Shown here piece by piece: positions 1 through 7,105 of a stretch of 9,097 nt of DNA. Both the position numbers and the translations under genes were made by a program. Origin of the DNA: Methanosaeta sp. NSP1 (GTDB lineage Archaea; Halobacteriota; Methanosarcinia; Methanotrichales; Methanotrichaceae). How positions within the stretch are numbered: position 1 is the first letter of the stretch; each line of letters begins with the position of its first letter. The stretch spans positions 1 through 9,097 of the forward strand of contig NOLC01000090.1 of the NCBI GenBank assembly GCA_002256595.1, written 5' to 3'. The notes under the pieces are model-generated. The model was not told the origin of the DNA, did no database searches, and saw nothing but the letters and a program-made list of their open reading frames with translations.

Positions 1-19
1 TACTGCCTTATTGCGTTTG

Positions 20-38
20 CCCATGACCAAACCATGGG
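20..38. promoter_or_regulatory. Operator-like inverted repeat beside the left-edge box A
   Basis: CCCATG (20-25) and CATGGG (33-38) are perfect inverted arms with a 7-nt spacer. The dyad lies between the box A (39-47) and the expected start near 18, where a bound regulator would block transcription. No regulator is known here; the role is inferred. Confidence 0.35.
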
Positions 39-47
39 TATATAAAG
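39..47 (-). promoter_or_regulatory. Candidate box A promoter for a gene beyond the left edge
   Basis: The minus strand reads CTTTATATA, ending next to CCC, very like the box A upstream of rpl18e. A start about 25 nt on would fall near position 18 and lead out of the window. On the plus strand the same bases read TATATAAAG, but only a seven-codon frame follows, so the minus direction is preferred. Confidence 0.45.
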
Positions 48-117
48 TCAAGGATTTCCGGACTATACAGAGATTAAGAAGGAAGAGAAAAGATGATTCA
101 AGGAAATAGCCAGTAGG

Positions 118-143
118 AAAAATGTAGTGGTCATTTATCACTA
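118..143 (-). terminator. Candidate terminator after the last small gene
   Basis: On the minus strand a weak 5-bp stem, TAGTG/CACTA (139-143 with 125-129), is followed by CATTTTTCC, five T's at 118-122. A pyrimidine-rich stretch continues to about 70. Archaeal termination relies mainly on such T tracts. Position after the final stop fits the cluster's end, but the hairpin is weak. Confidence 0.4.
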
Positions 144-166
144 TTTAATTTCATCGCATCGGCAAT

Positions 167-463
167 CTATCCAAACATAGCTCCCATGCCAGCTTCCGCC
201 GCCTCAGCCTCGTCCCTGAAGGCTTTGAGCAGCCTCTCCCCCTCTTCTCCCTTCAGTTCCTTGGCCGCAGTCTCAGCCAGCAGCTTTCCCGCCTCCGCCG
301 CCAGCTCATCCCTGGCCTTGATGTAGAGGCACATTCCATCCTTTTCCAGGCCCATGGCCTTGCACTCCCGGACCGTCGGCCCCAGCCGCTTCCAGAACTC
401 TTCATCAAGCATCTTCAGCATCTCTTTGCTGCTCTCCATGGGGTAAGTGTAAACCAGTTCCAT
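167..463 (-). CDS. Hypothetical protein of unknown function, last gene of the cluster
   Basis: I do not recognise this family. The product is 98 residues: a strand-like start MELVYTYP, a helix with EEFWKRL, a central KDGMCLYIKA strand, and a long C-terminal alanine/glutamate-rich helix ending GMGAMFG. It looks like a small soluble alpha/beta protein without signal or membrane segments. The ATG at 463 has GGGAG (473-477) 9 nt upstream; an ATG at 472 directly touches that site and is less likely. A longer in-frame start at 520 would overlap the previous gene. It lies 17 nt after that gene's TAA, on the same strand, so the two small genes may work together. Codon and residue composition fit a real gene. 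Confidence 0.7.
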   Translation of the reverse strand: MELVYTYPMESSKEMLKMLDEEFWKRLGPTVRECKAMGLEKDGMCLYIKARDELAAEAGKLLAETAAKELKGEEGERLLKAFRDEAEAAEAGMGAMFG

Positions 464-480
464 TTTTCTCATCTCCCAAT

Positions 481-705
481 TTATAGATCCTGCATGGCCT
501 TCTTCAGCATCTCTGTGCACCGGTCCATCAGCATTGCGGCCTGCTCGATATCCGCCGCAGCTTTGCTGCTCACGGCAGCCACCTGGGCTGCCCTCTCCCG
601 GAAGGAGGCGCTATGGCTCTCGTTGTGCTCTATCCAGTGCTGCAAGAGGTGCTCCACCTCGTGCTTGGTCAGATCATTCTTGGACAAATCATGGCTGTGC
701 ATCAT
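481..705 (-). CDS. Small histidine-rich protein of unknown function
   Basis: I do not recognise the function. The product is 74 residues and appears all-helical. The N-terminal half is histidine-rich: MMHSHDLS, then HEVEHLLQHWIEHNESH, where regularly spaced histidines and acids could bind a metal. Weakly, this HWIEHNESH pattern recalls short domains in other methanogen and bacterial proteins whose names I cannot confirm. The C-terminal half is alanine- and methionine-rich with one cysteine (MDRCTEMLKKAM). There is no signal peptide or membrane segment. GGGAG lies 5 nt before the ATG at 703-705, so I prefer that over GTG at 711; ATG at 702 is adjacent. It lies 9 nt after idsA, so it is probably in the same transcript. 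Confidence 0.75.
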   Translation of the reverse strand: MMHSHDLSKNDLTKHEVEHLLQHWIEHNESHSASFRERAAQVAAVSSKAAADIEQAAMLMDRCTEMLKKAMQDL

Positions 706-714
706 AACCACTCC

Positions 715-1698
715 CTAGTAGCTTCTCTTTACCATGTAGTCCGCCAACTGGAGGAGCGTAGCCTTAGCCCTGGAATGGGGCAGAACTTCCAGAGCCCTCT
801 TGCCTCTCTCCACCATCTCCTCGGCCCTAGATCGTGCGTACTCAATCGATCCGCTCTTCTCCAAAATGGAAATGGACTCTTGTATCTGCTCGGCGCTGGC
901 GTCCCTCTTGCCGAAGACAGGCACAGATATGTCATGGGCAAAGGCATGGATCATGATCAATGTCTTCTTGGCCTCCACCAGATCTCCGCCCTGCTTCTTT
1001 CCTGAGACGGCCTCCGGAGTGATGAGGTCGATCACATCATCCTGCAGTTGAAATCCCATCCCGGTCAACCTCCCGAATTCATCCAGTGCGGATACGGCCT
1101 GCGGAGAAGCCCCGGCTAAAAGCGCCCCTATTCCCGCAGAGGCCCCGTAGAGAACGCCGGTCTTCTTCTCAATCATCTCCATGTACTCCGCCTCGGATAC
1201 CTGTTCTCTGGACTCAAACTCCATATCCAGCCACTGCCCCTCGCAGATGGCGGTACAGGTCTGGGATAGCATATTCATGGCCCCCAGGAGCAATTCGGGC
1301 CGGGCCTCGGTTATGCCCAGCACCTGAAAGGCCTTGGAGTAGAGGGTGTCCCCGGCGAGAATGGCTCCCGACTGGCCCCAGAGCTTATGCACCGATGGCC
1401 TGCCCCTTCTCACATCGGCATTGTCCATGATATCGTCATGGATGAGAGTGAAGTTATGGATCAGCTCGATGGATACCGCAGCCGGGGCCAGCATTGTATC
1501 TTCGCCACCGGCGGCCTCCCCTGCCAAAAGCAGCATGGAAGGCCGCAGCCTCTTTCCCCCCGCATCCACCAGATGCCGGCTGGCCTGGTAGAGTGGGCGC
1601 GGATGGGCTAATGGCAGCAGCTCCTCGATGGCCTGCGTCACCATAAGGGCCCGCCTTTGCAGCTCGCCATCCAGCTCTTTATCCATCTTCTTCTTCAT
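715..1698 (-). CDS. idsA: Geranylgeranyl diphosphate synthase (short-chain polyprenyl synthetase)
   Basis: Condenses DMAPP with IPP units to make the C20 precursor of archaeal ether lipids. The 327 residues have GGKRLRP at 47-53, the first aspartate-rich motif DDIMD at 88-92, EGQWLDM at about 153-159, Lys179-Thr180, and the second motif DDVID at 220-224. Phe83, five residues before the first motif, and the absence of a two-residue insertion in that motif match type I archaeal GGPP synthases, so a C20 product is inferred. The ATG at 1698 has GAGG 5 nt upstream; Met5 is an alternative. It follows rnj by 15 nt. The TAG overlaps the sequence serving as ribosome binding site for the next small gene. 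It is intact. Confidence 0.95.
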   Translation of the reverse strand: MKKKMDKELDGELQRRALMVTQAIEELLPLAHPRPLYQASRHLVDAGGKRLRPSMLLLAGEAAGGEDTMLAPAAVSIELIHNFTLIHDDIMDNADVRRGRPSVHKLWGQSGAILAGDTLYSKAFQVLGITEARPELLLGAMNMLSQTCTAICEGQWLDMEFESREQVSEAEYMEMIEKKTGVLYGASAGIGALLAGASPQAVSALDEFGRLTGMGFQLQDDVIDLITPEAVSGKKQGGDLVEAKKTLIMIHAFAHDISVPVFGKRDASAEQIQESISILEKSGSIEYARSRAEEMVERGKRALEVLPHSRAKATLLQLADYMVKRSY

Positions 1699-1713
1699 TC
1701 TCGCCTCACTCCT

Positions 1714-3051
1714 TTAGTCGATCAACAGCTCCTGCCCGTTTCTTACCAGATGAATATTGGAGCCCAGGGAGTATCCCGTCTCCTCAGCCATCATCAGATA
1801 GCTGCCGTGAGAGATCAGATTTCCGTGGCTGGGTATGACATGCTCCGGCTGGATCATGCGCAGAAGCTCCCAGTGGTCCTCTCGGCAGGCATGGCCTGAG
1901 ACATGCACATTGTCATAAATCCTGCCTCCCCTCATCTTGAGCTTGGTCACCACCGTATGGCGGTTGGACTCATTGAGCGGCTGGGGTATGATGCCCGCCG
2001 AGAATATGACCCTGTCACCCGACTCCACCAGATAATCGGTCTCCCCATTGGCCACCCGGCTCAATATAGCTCCCGGCTCGCCCTGGTGCCCGGTCATAAT
2101 GGGCAGATACTTGTCCTTGCCATCGCTCATTATCCTCTTCAAGGCCTTGTCCACAGACTTGCGCCGGCCAAATACAGCCACCTCGTTCTGCTGGGCATAG
2201 CCCGTCCGCACTGCCGTGCCCCAGTACTTCTCCATGGAGCGGCCCAGCAGCACGGGCTTTCTACCCATCTTATGAGCCGCCTCGATTATGGCCCTGATGC
2301 GGGCGATATGGGAGGAGAATGTGGTGACCATGACCCCGGCCTTGGACTCCTCCGTGCCTATGAGCACATCCCAAACCAGATCCTTGGCTATCTTCTCCGA
2401 GGGCGTCTTTCCGGAGATGGAGGCGTTGGTGGTCTCAGTGATCAGAGCTAATACTCCCTGCTTGCCCAGGGCTCGCAGCCGTGCGAAGTCTGGTGGCTCG
2501 CCCAGGGTGGGAGAGCGGTCGATCTTGAAATCATTGGCATAGACTATGATGCCCTTGGGGGTATGAATGGCGGCGAAGACGCAGTCCACAATGCTGTGCT
2601 GCACCCGGATGAACTCCAGCTCGATATCCTCCGTTACAGCAAAGCGCTCTCCCGCATTCATGATATTGAGGGGATTTTTCACCCCGAAGATCTTTTCCGA
2701 CTTGATCTCCTGGTTGATCAGATCCGCCGTAAAAGGAGAGGCAATGATGGGAGCATGATACTTATGAGCCAGCTTGGAGATGGCTCCGATGTGGTCCAGA
2801 TGACCATGAGTGCAGGCTATGGCCCTTACCTTTCCATCCACATTTTGCATAATGCTGTCATCGGGTATGGCTCCCATATTGATCAGGTCCGCTGCATGCA
2901 GCGATTCCACGTCAGTATCCTCGTGAATCTGCACCCGGTCCAGGCGTATGCCCATATCCATTACCACTATATCTTTTCCGATCCTTATCGCCGTCATATT
3001 GCGGCCTATCTCATTGTAGCCGCCCACAGCGATTATTGCAATATCTTTCAT
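1714..3051 (-). CDS. rnj: Archaeal RNase J (beta-CASP metallo-beta-lactamase ribonuclease)
   Basis: A 5'-3' exoribonuclease of the beta-CASP family; euryarchaeal RNase J degrades 5'-monophosphorylated RNA in the cytoplasm. The 445 residues match the archaeal length. The N-terminus is VGGYNEIGRNMTA. The zinc motif HGHLDH is at residues 82-87, the metal-ligand segment RVQHSIVD and ANDF follow, and the beta-CASP part carries TTFSSHIARI, LLGRSMEKY and MTGHQGEPGA. Beyond them come NVHVSGHA and PSHGN, motifs of the active site. There is no bacterial-type long C-terminal domain. The ATG overlaps the fni TGA, and the local ribosome binding site is weak, suggesting translation depends on fni. Its TAA is followed by AGGAGTGAGG, which serves idsA. 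It is intact. Confidence 0.94.
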   Translation of the reverse strand: MKDIAIIAVGGYNEIGRNMTAIRIGKDIVVMDMGIRLDRVQIHEDTDVESLHAADLINMGAIPDDSIMQNVDGKVRAIACTHGHLDHIGAISKLAHKYHAPIIASPFTADLINQEIKSEKIFGVKNPLNIMNAGERFAVTEDIELEFIRVQHSIVDCVFAAIHTPKGIIVYANDFKIDRSPTLGEPPDFARLRALGKQGVLALITETTNASISGKTPSEKIAKDLVWDVLIGTEESKAGVMVTTFSSHIARIRAIIEAAHKMGRKPVLLGRSMEKYWGTAVRTGYAQQNEVAVFGRRKSVDKALKRIMSDGKDKYLPIMTGHQGEPGAILSRVANGETDYLVESGDRVIFSAGIIPQPLNESNRHTVVTKLKMRGGRIYDNVHVSGHACREDHWELLRMIQPEHVIPSHGNLISHGSYLMMAEETGYSLGSNIHLVRNGQELLID

Positions 3052-4136
3052 CTTGACAACTCTCTATAAACAGAAAATGCATTCATATCAAAGCCCCTGG
3101 CCTCCAGCCACTCTCTGGTCCTTCCTAGAACCACGAGAGGCACCCGGCCAAGCCGCGTCAAATCCTTAGATCCCGTGAGAAACATGGAGGTCCTCAAAAC
3201 CCTGATGTAGGAGCGCACCGTCCGGACCACGGCGTCTCTGCCCTCTGTGGCCGGGCGGAGGAAGGGAAGAGAGGCTCCTGCCAGGCTGGCTCCCAGAGCC
3301 AGGCTTCTGGCGACATCAAGACCGCTCCGAACGCCTCCCGAGGAGATAACAAAGGCTCCCGCAGACCGGCATTCCAATATGCTCACCGGTGTGGGAATCC
3401 CCCAGCATTCCATCAGCCGTCCCATCTCCTGCAGATCTTCATCTGCCGTCTCTGCGGCCCGAAAGGCCTCCACTCCAGCCCAGGAGAGGCCACCTGTACC
3501 TGAGACGTCTATCATCTTCACCCCGGCAGATATCAGATCGCGAGCCACCTCGCCACTTATGCCCGCCCCGGTCTCCTTGACTATTATGGGCACCGGTCCT
3601 CTAGCGGCTGATTTTATGGCCTCAAGGATGCCTGCGCCATCCCTGTCCCCTTCAGGCTGTATGCTCTCCTGCAGGAAGTTGAGATGGATGGCAATGGCGT
3701 CGGCATCAATCATCTCCGCCAACCGCTGGAGAATCTCCGGGCCGGATCTCTTGAGCTGCACTGCTCCGATGTTGCCTATTACCGGCACATCAGGAGCTGC
3801 ATCTCTTACTACGGAGAAAGTCTCCTCAAGCTTCCGATCCTCCAGGGCAGCCCTCTGCGAGCCCACCCCGATAGCTATGCCCATCTCGGATGCTGCCTGG
3901 CCCAGGCGTAGGTTAATCTCTTTGGTGGCGGGATGGCCTCCGGTCATGGCGCAGATCATGAGAGGGGCGGCCAGCTCCTTTCCCAGGAATCGGCAAGATG
4001 TGTCTATGTCCTCTTCGTCTATCTCCGGCAGGGCTTTGTGAAGCAGGACGATATCCTCCAGGGGCCGGTCTCCTGTGTCTACCTTTTGATCCAGGCAGAT
4101 TCTGATGTGGTCGAGCTTGCGGCTGGATGTGCTCAT
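3048..4136 (-). CDS. fni: Type 2 isopentenyl-diphosphate delta-isomerase (FMN-dependent)
   Basis: Interconverts IPP and DMAPP using reduced FMN, with NADPH and magnesium. The 362 residues form a TIM-barrel flavoprotein of normal length. Visible motifs are SSRKLDHI at the N-terminus, AMTGGH at 63-68, GVGSQR at 90-95, HLNFLQE at 151-157 followed by the conserved Gln160-Pro-Glu-Gly (metal and substrate contacts), KETGAGIS at 187-194, GTGGLSWAGVE at 213-223 and the FMN-phosphate loop GGVRSGLD at 267-274. The ATG at 4136 overlaps the ipk TGA, with a GAGG ribosome binding site 5 nt away; its own TGA overlaps the rnj ATG. It supplies DMAPP as the primer for IdsA two genes downstream. It is intact, unlike the gene just upstream. 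Confidence 0.96.
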   Translation of the reverse strand: MSTSSRKLDHIRICLDQKVDTGDRPLEDIVLLHKALPEIDEEDIDTSCRFLGKELAAPLMICAMTGGHPATKEINLRLGQAASEMGIAIGVGSQRAALEDRKLEETFSVVRDAAPDVPVIGNIGAVQLKRSGPEILQRLAEMIDADAIAIHLNFLQESIQPEGDRDGAGILEAIKSAARGPVPIIVKETGAGISGEVARDLISAGVKMIDVSGTGGLSWAGVEAFRAAETADEDLQEMGRLMECWGIPTPVSILECRSAGAFVISSGGVRSGLDVARSLALGASLAGASLPFLRPATEGRDAVVRTVRSYIRVLRTSMFLTGSKDLTRLGRVPLVVLGRTREWLEARGFDMNAFSVYRELSR

Positions 4137-4806
4137 TTCGACCTCACGATTCTGGTTCCCACGCTCTCTCCTTTCAGGGCCCGGGTGATATTTCCCTTTT
4201 TTCCGGCATTGAATATCACCGACTCCGTGCCCCGGTCGGCCAATTCCAATAGCTCCTCTAGCTTGCCTCTCATTCCGCCGGTTACATCCACTCCTGCGCT
4301 TGCACCTATATCGCTTTCGAATTGGGAGAGATCATTTCTGCCCATGCAGGGCAGGGGCCGGCCGGATACAAGAACCCCATCCACATTGCTGCCAACGGCT
4401 ACAGTATCTGCCTCAAGCTCGCCTGCCAGATACGCCACCAGTTGATCTCCGGAGACTATGGCCCCAGAAAAAAGCTCTCTATTCTGCCCTGGCAAAGCGT
4501 GGCAGCCGAGAGTGGATGGACCGGCAGACAATCTACACCGGCCTGGCCCAGAGCCTCTACCACCATCTCACAGAGCCTGGCAACGGAGAGATGAGTCATC
4601 CGCAATCCCTCTGGGCTGAACTCCTGGGGCAGGCCATATTTTTTGGCCGGAATATGGCCGAAGGATCCTGCTCCATGAACCAGCACCAGGTCCTCAGGGC
4701 GAATGGCGATCTCAGCCGCAACGCGGGCGATCTCCTCAGGACGAGCGGCAAGCTCCCGGCTCTTGTCGGTCAATATGCTCCCCCCGATCTTGAGAATCTT
4801 GGTCAT
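4133..4806 (-). pseudogene. ipk: Isopentenyl phosphate kinase, disrupted by an internal deletion and frameshift
   Basis: IPK, an amino-acid-kinase-fold enzyme, converts isopentenyl phosphate and ATP to IPP, the last step of the archaeal mevalonate route. The first frame (4806 to about 4459, 116 residues) opens MTKILKIGGSILTDKS (Lys6 and glycine loop) and has VHGAGSFGH at 43-51, with the substrate-binding His51. It ends GRIESFFLGP followed by a TAG at 4456. The second frame (4462 to 4133) resumes with AIVSGDQLVAYLAG, GSNVDGV, DVTGGMRGK and FNAGKKGNI. The segment usually in between, about 25 residues with a VPVLHGDVV-type strand, is missing; a loss of about 76 nt (1 modulo 3) fits. The ATG overlaps the mvk stop, and the final TGA overlaps the fni ATG. 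A non-functional IPK would block isoprenoid synthesis, so an assembly error or a second copy must be considered. Confidence 0.87.
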
Positions 4807-5714
4807 TCTTCCCTCTCCAGCCGAACGCCTTCCTGTCCCATCTTTGCGGCGAAGGGCCAGCCTCCGGCCTGCCTGATAGCCGTCATCAGAGTCTCTTTTC
4901 CTGACGGTCCGGGAATGGCGATCATGCATCCCCCACCGCCCGCTCCGGTTATCTTTGCTCCCAGTGCCCCGCCCGCACCCCGGCAGGCGTAAACCAACTC
5001 ATTTATGTTCATCAGCTCTCCCAATTCTGATCCATTCTGATCGGCAATCAGTGGCGCAGCACGCAGGGAGATGGAGCCTATAGCCTGAAATATGTGGTCG
5101 AAGAGGTCAGGATATCTCTTCTTCAGCTTCTGAACCTTTTCCACCTCAGACCTGGTGTTATGGGGCACCCCGGTGTACCCAACCACCAGTTCCAGAGGAG
5201 GAAGATCGAGGGGCAGGATCTGGCTTGAGATCTTCAGGTAGCCGCCGTATGTAGCCAGGGCGGTGTCCGTTGGACTGGCCAAGCCATCCTGTACCTGTTT
5301 CTCCAGCCGGAAGGAGAGGGCAGCGATCTCCTTTAAGGACAGACTGCTCTCCTGGTGGCGGCTGATCGCCATCACTGCTGCCACTACTATTGCCGCTGAC
5401 GATCCGAGGCCGGCTGACGCAGGAAGTGAAGACTTTATCCTGACTTCAACATCATGAGCATCGAATTCCTGGAGCACAGCGGAGACATAGCGGGTGGCAT
5501 ATGCGGCATCCGGAGATGAAAGCAGGCCGGAGTTCAGATCAAGAGAGAATCCCCGCAGCATGAGGTCATCTGAGGTTACCACAATGCTGCCCGGTCGGTC
5601 CTGCACCGAGACGGATGCCCTGAGATCTATTGCTCCGCCCAAGGCTATAGCTCCGGAGACGACGGCATGCTCTCCGAATAGGATGATCTTGCCGGGAGCC
5701 GATGCCGTGGTCAA
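4803..5714 (-). CDS. mvk: Mevalonate kinase, with a probable short in-frame internal deletion
   Basis: Phosphorylates mevalonate to mevalonate 5-phosphate with ATP, in the cytoplasm, as the entry to archaeal isoprenoid synthesis. The 303-residue GHMP kinase starts TTASAPGKI, with APGKIILFGEHAVV at residues 6-19, the ATP loop PASAGLGSSAA at 98-108, ASPTD with the likely catalytic Asp150, and the third motif KITGAGGGGC at 254-263. The TTG start fits the family N-terminus and a strong AAGGAGG site. Oddity: GELMNI (232-237) runs directly into NELVYACRGAG. Orthologues I recall have about 15 further residues here (an NQGLLDALGVS helix), so an in-frame loss of about 45-48 nt near 5000-5006 is likely. 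The frame is open, but activity is uncertain. Its TGA overlaps the ipk ATG (ATGA). Confidence 0.92.
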   Translation of the reverse strand: MTTASAPGKIILFGEHAVVSGAIALGGAIDLRASVSVQDRPGSIVVTSDDLMLRGFSLDLNSGLLSSPDAAYATRYVSAVLQEFDAHDVEVRIKSSLPASAGLGSSAAIVVAAVMAISRHQESSLSLKEIAALSFRLEKQVQDGLASPTDTALATYGGYLKISSQILPLDLPPLELVVGYTGVPHNTRSEVEKVQKLKKRYPDLFDHIFQAIGSISLRAAPLIADQNGSELGELMNINELVYACRGAGGALGAKITGAGGGGCMIAIPGPSGKETLMTAIRQAGGWPFAAKMGQEGVRLEREE

Positions 5715-5721
5715 TGGATGG

Positions 5722-5728
5722 CCTCCTT
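5722..5728 (-). promoter_or_regulatory. Shine-Dalgarno site deciding the TTG start of mvk
   Basis: AAGGAGG, overlapping the end of the MEMO-family gene's stop codon, lies 7 nt before the TTG at 5712-5714. It is the strongest such site in the window. Confidence 0.75.
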
Positions 5729-6469
5729 CAGGAGAAGATAACCGCCCCGTACCCGACTACCTGATGGTAGTCGCCGCTCACATCACCGCTGGTGGCATAG
5801 GCCAGAAGCCTGCCGGCTTTGGCTCCCAGAGCGGCGGCGGCAGTGATGGTTGCAGCTATAGGTCCATAGCCGCAGGCTGTAGCATCGTAGCGGCGCACTC
5901 TGCTGTAGAGTTCTGGCACATCCATGTTTAAAACGGCTTCCAGGAGCTTAGCATCCACCGATCTGGCCCTTTCTTGGGGCTCATAATGAGTAAAATCGCT
6001 GCTGGCAATGACTATGCATCGGCGGGCAAGCTTTTGCGCAGCCCGGGATATCGCCCGGCCAACTTCTATTGCAGTCTCCTCATCCTGCAGCCCCATGCAT
6101 ATGGGAAGGGATGGAGTGCTCGTAGATATGGGCCGTCTCATCATGATCTATGATGCTGCCGGCCAGAGCATCGGCCATCTCACCGTCTGTTTCGATGGCG
6201 CCGAGGGGCGTATTCCATGAGTCCCGGGAGAGGGCAACGGGAGAGCCGATGCCGTGGTGATTGGGCCCTATTATCACAAATGTTTCCGCTTTAGGCAGGC
6301 AAGAATAAACTGCAGCTGCCACATGCCCCGAATAAATATATCCCGCATGGGGAACCACCGCTCCCAGAACGGGAATCTCGCTTTCAGGGTGCAGCATGCT
6401 GTCCAGCTGATGCTCCAGCTCCGCTCCACTGACTGGATAGAACTGACCGGCAACAGCTGCAGGCCGCAT
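5728..6469 (-). pseudogene. amrB: MEMO-family protein (AmmeMemoRadiSam protein B), disrupted by an internal deletion and frameshift
   Basis: MEMO proteins are non-haem dioxygenase-like and are often encoded near AmrA and a radical SAM enzyme; the archaeal role is unsettled. The first frame (6469 to about 6110, 120 codons) gives MRPAAVAGQFYP, PHAGYIYSG, GPNHHG and IYEHSI. It then runs into unrelated residues and stops at 6080. The second frame (about 6105 to 5728, 125 residues) resumes with PICMGLQDEETA, SSDFTHYE, ATACGYGP and TSGDVSGD. The conserved block normally joining them (EVQLPFLQ and roughly ten more residues) is absent, so I infer about 53-56 missing bases, a length of 2 modulo 3. The putative metal-site histidines and the CGYGP cysteine remain, but in different frames. 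It begins 4 nt after rps2 and its TGA touches the mvk ribosome binding site. It could be a real pseudogene or an assembly error. Confidence 0.85.
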
Positions 6470-6473
6470 GGAT

Positions 6474-7094
6474 CTAAAACTCCATCTCGAAGTCGGAGAT
6501 AGTGTATTTGAACCTATCCTCTTCGCCCCTCTCCCGCATAACCTGACGGGCTAAGAGCCAATAGATGAGCGTCAGAGCCTTTCTGCCTTTGTTGTTTGTG
6601 GGTATGACCAGGTCCACGTTGGAGGTCATATTGTTGGTATCACAAAGGGCGATAACCGGTATGCCTACATCCACAGCCTCATTGACCGCCTGGGCATCGC
6701 CGCTCGGGTCCGTGGTAATGAGCGCATCAGGCTCAATGAATCCCCGGAAGGCGGGATTGGTCAGGGTGTTAGGCACAAATCTGCCTACATTGGCTATAGC
6801 CCCTATGGACTTAGCGAACATAGTGGCAGGCCTCTGGCCGTACTGTCTGGCCGATACCACAAGAATATTCGCGGGATCATATTTGGCCAGGAACTTGGCT
6901 GCCAGGCGGATGCGCTTGTCCGTGGACTGGACATCCAGGACGTAAAGCCCGTCCGTTCTAACCCTGTAAATATAGGGCATCATGTCATTTGTCTTCGCTT
7001 GAGTACCTATGTGCACGCCGGCGGCCAGATACTCGTCGATCGGTATGAGAGTCTCATATTCTCCAGATACCGTCATTACCTCATCTTCTTCCAA
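6474..7094 (-). CDS. rps2: Small ribosomal subunit protein S2
   Basis: Universal small-subunit protein (uS2) on the back of the 30S subunit. The 206-residue product carries conserved motifs in order: [17 protein letters not shown] near residues 18-34, [14 protein letters not shown] near 42-55, [33 protein letters not shown], and [19 protein letters not shown], ending in the [19 protein letters not shown] helix. The start is most likely TTG at 7094, because AGGTGA is correctly placed and a stop codon lies directly upstream in frame; an ATG six codons later is the alternative. In many euryarchaea an enolase gene sits between rpoK and rps2; here nothing intervenes. The downstream MEMO-family ATG is 4 nt past the TAG. 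It is intact. Confidence 0.95.
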   Translation of the reverse strand: MEEDEVMTVSGEYETLIPIDEYLAAGVHIGTQAKTNDMMPYIYRVRTDGLYVLDVQSTDKRIRLAAKFLAKYDPANILVVSARQYGQRPATMFAKSIGAIANVGRFVPNTLTNPAFRGFIEPDALITTDPSGDAQAVNEAVDVGIPVIALCDTNNMTSNVDLVIPTNNKGRKALTLIYWLLARQVMRERGEEDRFKYTISDFEMEF

Positions 7095-7099
7095 CTAAT

Positions 7100-7105
7100 T
7101 CACCT
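7100..7105 (-). promoter_or_regulatory. Shine-Dalgarno site deciding the TTG start of rps2
   Basis: AGGTGA, formed by the end of rpoK, lies 5 nt before the TTG at 7092-7094. A TAG codon sits immediately before that TTG in frame. The alternative ATG at 7074-7076 has a GAGG too close to it. Confidence 0.6.

Noticed and set aside
93..116. Seven-codon plus-strand frame with a GGAAGAG-like site, downstream of the plus-strand reading of the left TATA box
   Set aside because: Too short to support; the purine-rich stretch is equally the complement of a T-rich termination region.
613..1005. Plus-strand open frame opposite the idsA end and the small histidine-rich gene
   Set aside because: Antisense shadow of well-supported minus-strand genes, with no start signals.
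1903..2451. Plus-strand open frame of 182 codons opposite rnj
   Set aside because: Antisense shadow of a clear RNase J gene; composition and lack of motifs argue against coding.
3247..4041. Long plus-strand open frame of 264 codons opposite fni
   Set aside because: It is the antisense shadow of fni, is rich in Ser, Pro and Arg, resembles no family and has no ribosome binding site or promoter.
4806..4929. Upstream in-frame extension of ipk by 41 residues
   Set aside because: It lies inside mvk, and the extra residues are arginine-rich out-of-frame sequence; the MTKILKIGGS start at 4806 matches the family and has the ATGA coupling.
4133..6469. Idea that the breaks in the MEMO-family gene and ipk are introns, inteins or programmed frameshifts
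   Set aside because: Sequence is missing rather than added, and there is no slippery site or pause structure at the joints; deletion explains both the lost residues and the frame change.
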